Assembly (NCBI GenBank): GCA_964532465.1
Contig: CAZHHX010000018.1
Span: forward strand, 1 to 64,000
Direction: 5' to 3'
Length of the DNA: 64,000 nt
Origin: JAPLKB01 sp964532465
Lineage (GTDB): Bacteria > Desulfobacterota > Syntrophorhabdia > Syntrophorhabdales > Syntrophorhabdaceae
The translations under genes were made by a program, and so were the position numbers. Positions 24,055-33,146 of this stretch are shown here, piece by piece. The notes beneath the pieces were generated by a model, which worked only from the letters and a program-made list of their open reading frames with translations, searched no databases and was not told the origin of the DNA. Each line of letters starts with the position of its first letter. Within the stretch, counting starts at the first letter, position 1.

Positions 24055-25470
24055 CTAAAGTAAGCTATCAAGCTTTACCGGTACATAGAATATATTTTCA
24101 TTTCTTCTTACCTGATACAAAATGTAATTCCTTTTCAGGCCCTCTATCATAAAAGAATCAAAATCGTTTTTATCTGACACAGTATAATTATTAATCTTGA
24201 TTATCACGTCGCCGACGCGTAATCCACTTTTTTCGCCTATACCGGCTTTGTATATCTTTGTAACTACTACACCGTTTTTATCTTTTAATTTGAATTTCAT
24301 TTTCGGGTAGCCTTTTATGTCTGACACCCTCATGCTGCATAACGATTCATCAAGTGGAGTGGGTTTATAATCCAGCATGTCCTTTATATCAACATCAACA
24401 GGATATGCCTTCCGTCCTCTCATTATCTTGAATTGGATTGACTCCATTTTTGTAACATTCCTCAAAATATTATGGAGTTTTATGCCTTCTTTTATCTTTT
24501 TCTTGTTAAATTCCACAATTCTATCGCCGGCCTTAATCCCTTGTTTTTCAGCGGGACTTCTCGGTATTACTTTATTTACATAAAAGTATGTAGCTTTATC
24601 GTCTCTCCTTTTCTCGATAAACAAACCGAAAATCGGCTTTTTCGTTCCGCTTTCAAGGAACTCAGAGACCATATTCATAACGTCTTCTATGGGTATGGCG
24701 AATCCAATGCCTTTGCCTTCTCCATAAATAGCGGTTACAATCCCAAGGGGATTTCCTTCCGTATCAAGGAGAGCGCCGCCACTGTTGCCGGGGTTTATTG
24801 AAGCATCTGTCTGGATGAGGTTTACATAGACCCTGTTATCAATTTTCAGATTTCTTCCAAGGGCGCTTACAACTCCCATAGTAACAGAACTTGAAAGCCC
24901 ATAGGGATTCCCGATGACTATCGCTCTTTCACCGACTTTTATTTTTTTGCGTGTATCCACCTTCAGATAGGGGAAATCGGTTTTGTCCGTTATTTTCAAA
25001 AGGGCCATATCAAACTCAGGATCGCTGCCCAATACGTAGGCGTCATACTCTTTGCCGTTTATAAATTTTACCTTTATACTTATGGCTCTGGAAATCAGAT
25101 GCTCATTAGTGACTATAATTCCTCTCGGATCCAGCACAACGCCTGAACCTATGTTTTCAAATGTCTCCTCTTCCTCCTCATCCTCTCCGGCAACAAATTT
25201 CTTAAAAAATGTTGTTTTTTTGTCTTCCCCGGTTTTTCTCGACAGTTCTTCTGTTTTTATGTTTACTATCATCTTGCTTACCCTCTCCACAACCTCTATG
25301 GTTTTATCTTCTTTGGCATGGGTTAAGGGCGGAAACGATAAAAGGAAAAACAGAAATATACAGAAATAAAGGAATGGTTTAATGAGACTGAAAGGCGGAT
25401 TAAATACGTTCAGCCGTTTTGTTCCGGCTTCCGGTTTTTGAATTATTTGTCCTGATGTTTCACTTTTCAC
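24055..25470 (-). CDS. Deg/HtrA-type serine protease with two PDZ domains
   Basis: A membrane-anchored or exported S1C protease for envelope protein quality control. Seen in 471 residues: a hydrophobic segment ~30-52, an acidic insert EDEEEEETFE (~96-105), and the triad H124 (TNEHLI), D154 (FDMALLKI), S230 (NPGNSGGALL). PDZ-like modules lie at about 275-375 and 380-470. The acidic loop and the second PDZ differ from the HtrA at 48441, so the two are not recent duplicates. Start is uncertain: GTG 25470 lies inside a heptamer repeat with no ribosome binding site. It follows coaBC by 19 bases. Confidence 0.88.
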   Translation of the reverse strand: MKSETSGQIIQKPEAGTKRLNVFNPPFSLIKPFLYFCIFLFFLLSFPPLTHAKEDKTIEVVERVSKMIVNIKTEELSRKTGEDKKTTFFKKFVAGEDEEEEETFENIGSGVVLDPRGIIVTNEHLISRAISIKVKFINGKEYDAYVLGSDPEFDMALLKITDKTDFPYLKVDTRKKIKVGERAIVIGNPYGLSSSVTMGVVSALGRNLKIDNRVYVNLIQTDASINPGNSGGALLDTEGNPLGIVTAIYGEGKGIGFAIPIEDVMNMVSEFLESGTKKPIFGLFIEKRRDDKATYFYVNKVIPRSPAEKQGIKAGDRIVEFNKKKIKEGIKLHNILRNVTKMESIQFKIMRGRKAYPVDVDIKDMLDYKPTPLDESLCSMRVSDIKGYPKMKFKLKDKNGVVVTKIYKAGIGEKSGLRVGDVIIKINNYTVSDKNDFDSFMIEGLKRNYILYQVRRNENIFYVPVKLDSLL

Positions 25471-25486
25471 TGTTCACTTTTCACTG
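25459..25486. repeat. Heptamer tandem repeat TTCACTK, four units
   Basis: TTCACTT and TTCACTG alternate twice (two 14-bp units). It spans the coaBC/Deg junction and the Deg start codon. Related heptamers are at 3473-3486 and 29971-30003. Confidence 0.9.
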
Positions 25487-25489
25487 TTT

Positions 25490-26728
25490 TCAGTACCAGT
25501 CATCTTCAATTTTAATTCTTTTCTTCATCAGTTTTTTTACGGCGTCGAGGATGATATGCCCTATTTCCTCTTTGCTGTTCAGGGGCACCTGTTTAATATG
25601 GCCCGATGTTCCGATAATTGTAACTTCGTTGTTGTTGGAACCGAAGCCGATGCCTGCCTTGGAAACATCGTTTGCCACAATCATGTCCAGATTCTTTTTT
25701 TTCAACTTTTCTGCTGCATGTTCAATAAGATTTTCAGTTTCTGCTGCAAAACCTACGAGTATCCGATTCTCCTTCAATTTGCCGAGTTCACCGATTATAT
25801 CAGGATTCTTTTCAAGTTCCAGCGTCATGTTGTCTGCGTTGCCTTTCTTTTTAATCTTCTGGCAGTTTTCAGACATGCATCTGAAATCTGCTACTGCTGC
25901 CGCTTTGATAATTATAGTGCAGCGCTTGTAATGATGCATCACCGCGTCTCTCATTTCACAGGCTGTTGTAACATCGATAACCTCAATACCGTTCATGGGC
26001 GGAGGTAACTGTGTTCTTCCTGTTATAAGAACTACATCAGCTCCTCTTCTCCTTGCAACCTTTGCTATTGCAAACCCCATTTTTCCTGAAGAAAGGTTGG
26101 TAATGCACCTCACAGGATCAATAAATTCAGTTGTAGGACCTGTGGTAACAAGTATCCTTTCGCCTTCCAGATCCTTCTCAGTGAATATATCCTCCATCTT
26201 TTCAACTATTTCCTCGATTGTGGGCAACCTGCCTTTTCCTACAGTGCCGCAGGCAAGGTCGCCGGTTCCCGGCTCCATAAATTCAAAACCGCCGTCCTTC
26301 AGCTTTTGTATATTAGACTGAACTATTCTGCTTTCCCACATTTTAGTATTCATGGAAGGCACAAAAAGAATGGGCACTGTGGTAGCCATTACCATGGTTG
26401 TCAGAAAGTCGTCGGCGATACCGTTGGCAATCTTTCCGATAATATTTGCTGTTGCCGGGACAATTACCATCTGATCGGCAATATCTGAAAGAGCTATATG
26501 CCCTATTTTCGAGCCGGTAAAAAGCTCAAACATATCATGTATTACCGGATTACCGGAAATGGTCTGGAAAGTTAATGGCGTAACAAATTCCATGGCATGT
26601 TTTGTCATAACCACATGGACGTTGGCTCCCCTTTTTGTCAGCTCTCTCACAAGCTCCGCTGTTTTGTAGGCAGCAATTCCCCCTGTAATTCCGACTATAA
26701 TCTCTTTACCTTTTAACATTGTAAACAT
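25490..26728 (-). CDS. coaBC: Bifunctional phosphopantothenoylcysteine decarboxylase/phosphopantothenate-cysteine ligase
   Basis: Two consecutive steps of coenzyme A synthesis. CoaC half (1-~185): GITGGIAAYKT, the FMN-binding VPAMNT-like motif seen as VPSMNTKMW, and the active loop CGTVGKGRLP. CoaB half: TTGPTTEFIDPVRCITNLSSGKMG, then KAAAVADFR (cf. KAAVADY) and KKKNLDMIVANDVS with the KxxD Lys pattern. 412 residues is typical. ATG 26728 was chosen because AAGGA lies eight bases before it; longer starts (26806) would overlap dacA. coaD is in the same block. Confidence 0.95.
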   Translation of the reverse strand: MFTMLKGKEIIVGITGGIAAYKTAELVRELTKRGANVHVVMTKHAMEFVTPLTFQTISGNPVIHDMFELFTGSKIGHIALSDIADQMVIVPATANIIGKIANGIADDFLTTMVMATTVPILFVPSMNTKMWESRIVQSNIQKLKDGGFEFMEPGTGDLACGTVGKGRLPTIEEIVEKMEDIFTEKDLEGERILVTTGPTTEFIDPVRCITNLSSGKMGFAIAKVARRRGADVVLITGRTQLPPPMNGIEVIDVTTACEMRDAVMHHYKRCTIIIKAAAVADFRCMSENCQKIKKKGNADNMTLELEKNPDIIGELGKLKENRILVGFAAETENLIEHAAEKLKKKNLDMIVANDVSKAGIGFGSNNNEVTIIGTSGHIKQVPLNSKEEIGHIILDAVKKLMKKRIKIEDDWY

Positions 26729-26747
26729 TTTTACCATTCCTTTTCCG

Positions 26748-27935
26748 TTAAATATTAAGACCAAGTTTTCGTATAAGCCTTGTGAACAGGTTTGCCATAG
26801 GTACATGCGAAGGTGAAACTATATCTACCTTGCCGACAATTTCATTTTCCAGTTTTACAATGAGCTCGCCAAGTTTCTGACCTTCTTTTATTTCGCCCTT
26901 TATCTTTTCAGGCACCGCTATTTCCTTTTTGATGTTTCCTTTTTTGTCGTTCGGGACTGTGCAGGCAAGGTCTGCATTTGCCACCCCCTTTATCTTCCTG
27001 TATTTTCCATCTTCCAGAATTATATCTTTATCAATCAATTCCCCTTTTTTTACAACATTCACTGTTTTGTAGAAAGAAAATGCCTTCCTAAATTTCTCCA
27101 TGGCGACGCCGTCGCGTATACTTGCTGAAGGACTTCCCATTACAACAACGATGAATCGTAAATCATTCTTTTTCCCTGTTGCCGCTACGTTAAAACCGGT
27201 TTCACTGTAATATCCTGTTTTTAAGCCATCAACAATGCCGGGCATTTTAAAGAGAAGTTTGTTGTGGTTGTTCATAATAAACTTTCCTTCTCTGAAGCCC
27301 TCGGTCTTTATTGATGTCCATTCAAGTATCTTGGGGTATTTCAGGAGTGCCCTTGCAAGTATGGCAAGATCGTTGCAAGTTGTCAGATCTCCCTCCTGTC
27401 CCTTTGAAGGGGGGAGTCCATGGACGGAATTGAACTGTGTATCAACCATGCCCAATGCCTTGGCTTTCTCGTTCATTAAAACAACAAATTCATCCTTACT
27501 TCCCGCTATATGTTCGGCTATCGCATAGGCAGCGTCGTTGCCTGAAGCTACAAGAGTTGCCTTCATAAGATCCTCAAGGGAAAATACTTCGCCTTCTTTC
27601 AAGTAGACCTGGCTGCCGCCTATTTTTGATGCCTCCTTTGAGGCAGTAATTTTGTCGGTAAGCTGTATTTCGCCTTTTGCAAGTTTATCCAGGACAATAC
27701 AGGCAACCATGAGTTTTGTTACACTTGCAGGAGGTCTTTTAGCGTTGGCATTTTCGCCTTCGATCACCTTGCCACTGCCTGCTTCAACAACAATAAACGC
27801 TTTATAAGGCGTTGCCTGTACTTTGGTGTTAGATGTATTGCTGCTTTTAATATGTTTTTTTTGGGAAGGAGGTTTCCCATAGGCCATATTTGTCCAGATT
27901 AAAAGAGCCAGTATTGTTGCAATCCATTTTTTCAT
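26748..27935 (-). CDS. dacA: D-alanyl-D-alanine carboxypeptidase (PBP5/6 type)
   Basis: Trims the terminal D-Ala of peptidoglycan stem peptides in the periplasm. Seen in 395 residues: signal peptide 1-20 (ends AYG), SVTK active serine box, SGNDAA box and KTG in DGLKTGYY, a PBP5 C-terminal beta domain (~290-375) and a C-terminal amphipathic helix (MANLFTRLIRKLGLNI) that anchors it to the membrane. Start overlaps the slipin stop (TAATG). Confidence 0.95.
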   Translation of the reverse strand: MKKWIATILALLIWTNMAYGKPPSQKKHIKSSNTSNTKVQATPYKAFIVVEAGSGKVIEGENANAKRPPASVTKLMVACIVLDKLAKGEIQLTDKITASKEASKIGGSQVYLKEGEVFSLEDLMKATLVASGNDAAYAIAEHIAGSKDEFVVLMNEKAKALGMVDTQFNSVHGLPPSKGQEGDLTTCNDLAILARALLKYPKILEWTSIKTEGFREGKFIMNNHNKLLFKMPGIVDGLKTGYYSETGFNVAATGKKNDLRFIVVVMGSPSASIRDGVAMEKFRKAFSFYKTVNVVKKGELIDKDIILEDGKYRKIKGVANADLACTVPNDKKGNIKKEIAVPEKIKGEIKEGQKLGELIVKLENEIVGKVDIVSPSHVPMANLFTRLIRKLGLNI

Positions 27936-28687
27936 TATTTTGCTTTCTCCATAAACATCTTTATAAGATCAATCGGCAACGGGAATATTATAGTAGAATT
28001 TTTCTCCGTTGAAATCTCGATCAGGGTTTGCATGTAGCGAAGTTGCAGTGCCATCGGATTTTGCGAGAGTATTTCAGATGCCTCTGAAAGTTTTGTGGCT
28101 GCCTGATATTCTCCCTCAGCCCCGATAATCTTTGCCCTTCTTTCACGCTCTGCCTCTGCCTGACGCGCGATTGCCCTCTGCATTTCCTGTGGAAGGTCCA
28201 CGTTTTTGACTTCCACATTCGAAACCTTGATGCCCCAGGACTCGGTGTGTGTATCTAATATCTCTTGCAACCTTTCATTGATCTTTTCCCTGTGAGCAAG
28301 AAGATCGTCAAGCTCGGCCTGCCCAAGTACGCTCCTTAAGGTTGTCTGGGAAAGCTGGCTTGTTGCATAGAGATAATTCTCTACATCTATAATCGCTTTC
28401 AACGAATCTATTACTCTGAAGTAAACAACGGCATTTACCTTTATTGATACGTTATCCCGTGTAATGACATCCTGAGGAGGAATATCCAGTACAACAGTCC
28501 TCAGACTTACCTTCACCATCCTGTCTACTATGGGAATAAGGATTATGAGTCCGGGGCCTTTTGGAGTGCCGAGCACACGCCCGAGCCTGAAAATAACACC
28601 TCTTTCATATTCATTTAACACCTTTATGGCACTGATAAGAAAAAAAACTATCATAACTGCAACAAAAACAAAAACAGAAAATCCCAT
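27935..28687 (-). CDS. SPFH/band 7 membrane protein (slipin)
   Basis: A scaffold of membrane microdomains. 250 residues: one N-terminal TM helix (FSVFVFVAVMIVFFLIS), then the band-7 domain with YERGVIFRLGR, PGLIILIPIVD and LRTVVLDIPPQDVITRDNVSIKVNAVVYFRV, and a helical QRAIARQAEAERERRAKIIGAEGE stretch typical of stomatin/slipin. Known: genes of this type pair with nfeD, as here, and their partner protease cuts the slipin C-terminus in archaeal homologues. Start ATG 28687 lies one base after the nfeD stop, and its GGAGG is formed by the last nfeD codons. Confidence 0.93.
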   Translation of the reverse strand: MGFSVFVFVAVMIVFFLISAIKVLNEYERGVIFRLGRVLGTPKGPGLIILIPIVDRMVKVSLRTVVLDIPPQDVITRDNVSIKVNAVVYFRVIDSLKAIIDVENYLYATSQLSQTTLRSVLGQAELDDLLAHREKINERLQEILDTHTESWGIKVSNVEVKNVDLPQEMQRAIARQAEAERERRAKIIGAEGEYQAATKLSEASEILSQNPMALQLRYMQTLIEISTEKNSTIIFPLPIDLIKMFMEKAK

Positions 28688-28688
28688 T

Positions 28689-30020
28689 TTATCCTCCTTT
28701 TCTCTTAACGATGAGCAAAAGTCCTTCAATACCTGTTACAACAACCTGCTCCCCTTCCCTGATCAACTCATCGCTTTTTGCGTTCCACAGTTCTCCATGA
28801 AGAAAAACTTTTCCTTTGCCCAACACATCAGTTGTTGCGGCACCCGCTTCTCCGAGAAGCCCTTCTTTGCCGGTTTTAACCTTTGAAAGCTGAGCCCTTA
28901 TCGCATACGATACCACACCGAAAAAAAATATACCAGACAGTATTACCACAGCAAGTATGCTTGTCCATGATATGGAAAGCATACTCTTTGGAAGGTCAAC
29001 AAGCATTACTGAACCTATAATAATAGATAAGATTCCGGCAAAGCCCAGCAAGCCGTGACTTATTATCTTCAGTTCCAGAATAAAAAAGAATATTCCGAGG
29101 AGGATAAGAAATACACCGGCAAAGGTTATCGGTATTGTCTGGAACGCATAGAGGGCAAGAATAATGGAAATCCCGCCTACCACTCCGGGGAATATAGCGC
29201 CGGGACTGTAAATTTCAAAGAGTATTCCGTAAATGCCGAGCATCATAAGCAGGTATGCTACATTGGGATCGCTGAGATAGGACAGAAACTTATATTTGAA
29301 GGGCATGTCAATCTCAACCTTGTTCTTGCCCTTTAATTTCAGCGTCACTTTGCCCTTTTTTGTATCCACCGTCTTTCCTTCTGCCTGCGCCAGAAGATCA
29401 TCCATATTTTGCGCGACAATATCGATAACGTTTTTTTCGAGGGCATCGTTTGCTGTTATGGAGGCGCTTATGTTCACTGCCTTTGCCGCCCATTCAATAT
29501 TTCTGCCTCTTTTACCGGCAATGCTTCTCACATAGGCTTCCGAGTCTTTTACAACCTTCTGCATCATGTCCTTGTCGGTTTTTTCTTTTCCTATAGTGAC
29601 CGGATGGGCGGCGCCGACATTGGTTCCGGGCGCCATAGCTGCAATATGGGATGCAAGGAGGATAATACAGCCGGCGGATGCAGCTCTTGCGCCGGAAGGG
29701 GAAACATAAACGATAACCGGTATATTCGCATCCATAATATTCTTAATAATATCTCTCATTGATGTATCGAGGCCGCCCGGTGTATCGAGAAGAATAATCA
29801 GGGCTTCTCCCCTGTCTTTCTCGGCTTTCGCAATAGATTCAGCTATGAATCCTGCAACGGGGGGTTGTATCGCCCCCTGTATTCTGATTGTATAGATATC
29901 ATTTGCGTATGTATCTGATGCGAAAAAGAAAATTGCTGCAAAAAGGAGTAAACTGCAAAAGCGTAATAAAATAGTGAATAGTGAATAGCGAATAGCGAAT
30001 AGCTTCAGATATACCTTCAC
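28689..30020 (-). CDS. nfeD: NfeD-type membrane serine protease (ClpP class)
   Basis: Full-length NfeD: an exported ClpP-like protease domain, about five TM helices and a C-terminal OB-fold. Seen in 443 residues: signal region 1-39, LLDTPGGLDTSM (77-88), catalytic S115 in ARAASAG, a candidate partner Lys near 155, GKRGRN (169-174), hydrophobic helices ~245-385, and an OB domain (EGLLGEAGAATTDVLGKGKVFLHGELW ... VVVTGIEGLLLIVKR). GTG start overlaps the coaD stop by four bases. The signal region includes LFAIRYSLFTI, encoded by a heptamer tandem repeat. Confidence 0.92.
   Translation of the reverse strand: MKVYLKLFAIRYSLFTILLRFCSLLLFAAIFFFASDTYANDIYTIRIQGAIQPPVAGFIAESIAKAEKDRGEALIILLDTPGGLDTSMRDIIKNIMDANIPVIVYVSPSGARAASAGCIILLASHIAAMAPGTNVGAAHPVTIGKEKTDKDMMQKVVKDSEAYVRSIAGKRGRNIEWAAKAVNISASITANDALEKNVIDIVAQNMDDLLAQAEGKTVDTKKGKVTLKLKGKNKVEIDMPFKYKFLSYLSDPNVAYLLMMLGIYGILFEIYSPGAIFPGVVGGISIILALYAFQTIPITFAGVFLILLGIFFFILELKIISHGLLGFAGILSIIIGSVMLVDLPKSMLSISWTSILAVVILSGIFFFGVVSYAIRAQLSKVKTGKEGLLGEAGAATTDVLGKGKVFLHGELWNAKSDELIREGEQVVVTGIEGLLLIVKRKGG
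29971..30003. repeat. Heptamer tandem repeat ATAGYGA, nearly five units, inside the nfeD signal sequence
   Basis: ATAGTGA twice, ATAGCGA twice, then a partial unit. On the minus strand it encodes part of the hydrophobic N-terminus of NfeD. Confidence 0.9.
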
Positions 30021-30505
30021 TTAATTGAAAATTTCTCCTTCAGACTCTTTTCAACTGCTTCGGGAACAAAAGCGCTGACAGGGCCTCCGAATGCGGCAAC
30101 CTCTTTTACGGTTCTTGAGCTGACGAAAAAATAGTCCTTGCTTGTCATCATAAATATCGTATCCATTCCCTGATTTAAATTCCTGTTCATTGATGCCATC
30201 TGAAATTCATATTCAAAATCACTCATTGCCCGCAGGCCGCGTATCACGAAACGGGCATTGACCTTTTTTACATAATCAACCAATAATCCCTCGAAATTAT
30301 CAATCAGTACGTTTTCATTACCGTTAACAGACTTTTTTATCAGATCCATCCTTTCCTGCACGGTAAAAAGCGATTTTTTTTGAATATTGTGCGCTATGGC
30401 AACAATAACCTTGTCAAAGAGTTCAAGACCTCTTGTGAGAATATCAATATGGCCTAAGGTAATGGGATCAAAAGAGCCGGGATATACTGCGATTCTACGT
30501 TTCAT
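30017..30505 (-). CDS. coaD: Phosphopantetheine adenylyltransferase
   Basis: Adds AMP to 4'-phosphopantetheine, the penultimate step of CoA synthesis. 162 residues with the nucleotidyltransferase motif YPGSFDPITLGHIDIL (T/HxGH), FVIRGLRAMSDFEYE (family signature) and the C-terminal MTSKDYFFVSSRTVKEVAAFGG. GGAG lies upstream of the ATG. It sits after rsmD, a common bacterial pairing. Confidence 0.97.
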   Translation of the reverse strand: MKRRIAVYPGSFDPITLGHIDILTRGLELFDKVIVAIAHNIQKKSLFTVQERMDLIKKSVNGNENVLIDNFEGLLVDYVKKVNARFVIRGLRAMSDFEYEFQMASMNRNLNQGMDTIFMMTSKDYFFVSSRTVKEVAAFGGPVSAFVPEAVEKSLKEKFSIK

Positions 30506-30577
30506 TTTAAAGACTCCTTATTGAGTTAGTAAAAGACGATTGATCTGTATAAAATTCATTGTTCTATTCCTGATTTT

Positions 30578-31150
30578 TTAACCGCATTTATCATCCGTCC
30601 TGAAGATGCTGATATTTGTATCTCCATACCCTCTGGTAGTTATTTCCTGTAATCTGCTCCAAAAGGTCAGGTCTACCCCTTCTTTTTTTGAATACTCTAA
30701 AATAAAAATCGTATGATTATCATATAAAATATTATTTTTTAGCAATATCATTGTTTCTCTTATAAGGCCCTTTATGTACGGAGGGTCCATAAAAATAATA
30801 TCATAGCCGTATCCCTCCCTGCATAGAAAAGGGATTGCATATATTACATCCATATTTAATACAAGGCAATCCTTATCTATAGAAAGATTGGAAAGATTCT
30901 TCTGAAGAACGGAAGCTGTATCTCCATCCTTTTCCACAGAGGTTGCAGAAACGGCTCCTCTGCTTATTGCTTCAATAGTGAATGAGCCTGAACCTGCAAA
31001 TAGATCGAGGATTTTACAGCCCTTTATGTCTCCTGTGAGGTTGAAGATAGCTTCTCTCACCTTTGATGATGTATATCTGGCTGTCCCGTTCTTTAATAAG
31101 GCAATATTTCTGCCTTTCAGATGTCCGCCTGTTATTCTCAGTTTATCCAT
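30578..31150 (-). CDS. rsmD: 16S rRNA (guanine-966-N2)-methyltransferase RsmD
   Basis: Methylates G966 of 16S rRNA in the assembling small subunit. 190 residues: RITGGHLKGRNIA at the start, the SAM motif DLFAGSGSFTIEAISRGA, and the catalytic DPPY in IIFMDPPYIKG. Next to coaD as in many genomes. The spacing to coaD is 72 bp. Confidence 0.95.
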   Translation of the reverse strand: MDKLRITGGHLKGRNIALLKNGTARYTSSKVREAIFNLTGDIKGCKILDLFAGSGSFTIEAISRGAVSATSVEKDGDTASVLQKNLSNLSIDKDCLVLNMDVIYAIPFLCREGYGYDIIFMDPPYIKGLIRETMILLKNNILYDNHTIFILEYSKKEGVDLTFWSRLQEITTRGYGDTNISIFRTDDKCG

Positions 31151-31269
31151 ATAAAATCATGTTCATGGTTCCCCGGCTCAAAATCCGAAGCCGGGACAGG
31201 TTCAATTTATGGTAAAAGCAAATGCTTTTTGGAGCTCAAGAGCGAACTGATTCTCCATTCCTTATCCGT

Positions 31270-32214
31270 TTATATAAATAATTCTCCTGCCACATCCATT
31301 ATCCTTTTTAAACCTTTCACTTCATAAGGGGAAAGATAAAGTGTAACAATATTGGTATCTTTGTATGTATCTTTTATAAAGTCAATATAATGCTTTTGCA
31401 TATTTTTTCTGATTCTGTGAAATTCGCAGTCTTCATCTTTTACAGCGTGATTTATAATGATATTTTCCACTGTCAGCATGTTTTGCTTAAATTCTTCTAT
31501 GACCCTTTCGGTCAATTTAACGCCAAGGGCTTCAGGGATGGTAACAATAACATATGAAGTCATATTGTGATCCCTGATGAACTGGACAATTTTTTCAGAA
31601 AGTGCTTCCCAGCCCCCTATTATTTCAAGAAGTGTTTTTTTTGAATTTTTCTGCTTAGCCATATCTTTCATTTTTTCAATATAACTGTACATATTCATAT
31701 AAAACTTTGTTGCTGCCTCAAGGTGTTTGAGGAACAGGTGAGGCAGTTGAAGCAGCCTCAGCGTATGCCCTGCCGGCGCCGTATCCCAGACAACGACATC
31801 ATATTTATCGCCTTCTACAAGGTCAATAATAAAACTCAACATATATTCTTCTTCGATCCCCGGCGCCGTCCCGATATAATCGATGAAATCATAATTTACG
31901 TCGGCAAAGGAGGAGATGACTTCATATATTTCAGCGCCAAAACGTTCTTTCCATTTTTCCAGAACTACATCGGAGGATATTTCCAAGCCAAAAAGCGGGT
32001 ATCCATCAACAATTCTTGTTTCTTTGCTCCCTATGGAAATTTCAAAAATATCTGAGAGGGATGGCGCGGGATCGCTTGAAATAACAAGCACTTTTTTACC
32101 TTCTGTTGCTATTTTCATAGCTATGGCAGAGGCGCATGTAGTTTTCCCTACCCCGCCTTTCCCGCCGACCATGATAAGTTTAATATCTTTGGTTAATATA
32201 TCTTTTAATCCCAT
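31270..32214 (-). CDS. ArsA/Get3-family ATPase
   Basis: A deviant-Walker ATPase of the SIMIBI class. 314 residues with GGKGGVGKTT (17-26), SSDPAPSLSDIF (switch I region) and DTAPAGHTLRLL (switch II). Only one ATPase unit, unlike the two-unit ArsA of arsenite pumps, and no arsB/arsD nearby. Tail-anchored or other client handling is as likely as metalloid resistance. It is first in the minus-strand block, 119 bp before rsmD. Confidence 0.88.
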   Translation of the reverse strand: MGLKDILTKDIKLIMVGGKGGVGKTTCASAIAMKIATEGKKVLVISSDPAPSLSDIFEISIGSKETRIVDGYPLFGLEISSDVVLEKWKERFGAEIYEVISSFADVNYDFIDYIGTAPGIEEEYMLSFIIDLVEGDKYDVVVWDTAPAGHTLRLLQLPHLFLKHLEAATKFYMNMYSYIEKMKDMAKQKNSKKTLLEIIGGWEALSEKIVQFIRDHNMTSYVIVTIPEALGVKLTERVIEEFKQNMLTVENIIINHAVKDEDCEFHRIRKNMQKHYIDFIKDTYKDTNIVTLYLSPYEVKGLKRIMDVAGELFI

Positions 32215-33146
32215 ATTTCAGTGCCAGCCAAAAGGTATGATGGAAAATCAAAAGTCCTTTTAAACATTCAAAAAATAATGTCTTATCCACTAACTTCTCA
32301 TTTTATAATGATAACACTATAAGTATGGGGGTAGTCAAGGTTCACAGGGAATGCAGACAATTATTTTTTATATCCTATTACCTTTTACCTTGATAATAAC
32401 TTTACTTAATTAGTTTCCATCCGGAAACTCCGGAAGAGAAACTATTGGTTCCCGAATCGGAAAGGAGGATTTTTTCGTTCCGGCAAGAAAATCAAGGGAT
32501 TACACGGAGGTGTACAACACGTACGCCGCACAAGAAAGACCGCGGATTGACGCCGCTGAGGCGGAAAAGGACCCTTTCCGGATGGGAACTAATTAACGGA
32601 TATGGAAAGGTTTGGCAACAATGTCGCTAAAAACAGTCTTTCCTGGATATCGGTGAGGTTTCAATGAGAGCAGTAAGGGTTTTAGGTATAACCATACCCC
32701 TCCGTCCTGCATTCAGTGGCGCTAAGCGAAGAAAAACCATTGACTCCTACTATACAAAATGATACACGTTTTAGCATACATTCTGTGGGTTATTTAGTCG
32801 TAATTGATAGAGCTTGTATTTAAGAAAATAAAGCAATTCAGGTAAGTTACGTGGTATTATTAAGTTTTATTCTGTGGGCAGAAACCCTGCAGTGCTATCT
32901 GACAGAAGAAGAAATTTCCTCATAGAAGTTACACCATAATTATTTTGTTTGGGAATCGGAAACTCATGCCCTGTTATTATGATTAAGTTGCCAGTATATC
33001 CCTGCTCTTCAGATACACCTTCTACAGTAAAACACAAAGTAATGAGAGAGTAGGGGCGATAAAATGAAATAATAGTGACCGGACCGGGACATGGGCAACG
33101 CTTTTATATTAATTCATAAACACAAAATTTGTGAGCGGAGGTACAG
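32215..33146. other. Largest gene-free gap (930 bp)
   Basis: Holds a 191-bp element with 22-bp inverted ends (32406-32596). The remainder (32600-33120) has no gene with a ribosome binding site. A 32-codon frame at about 32664 (starts MRAVRVLGIT) is not convincing. TTGGGAATCGGAAAC around 32950 resembles part of the same repeat family. Confidence 0.45.
32406..32596. repeat. MITE-like element, 22-bp terminal inverted repeats
   Basis: Arms 32406-32427 and 32575-32596 are complementary with one mismatch, both ending in TTAA at the outer edge. The 147-bp interior has no transposase. An 18-base core TAGTTTCCATCCGGAAAC (32411-32428) recurs with one change at 46233-46250. Confidence 0.75.

Noticed and set aside
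32445..32630. 61-codon frame inside the MITE-like element
   Set aside because: It crosses the element border, has no recognisable product and no transposase motifs.
33120..33146. lac-operator-like TTGTGAGCGGA before the GlcD-type gene
   Set aside because: Only a partial half-site match; the GGAGG in it is simply the ribosome binding site.
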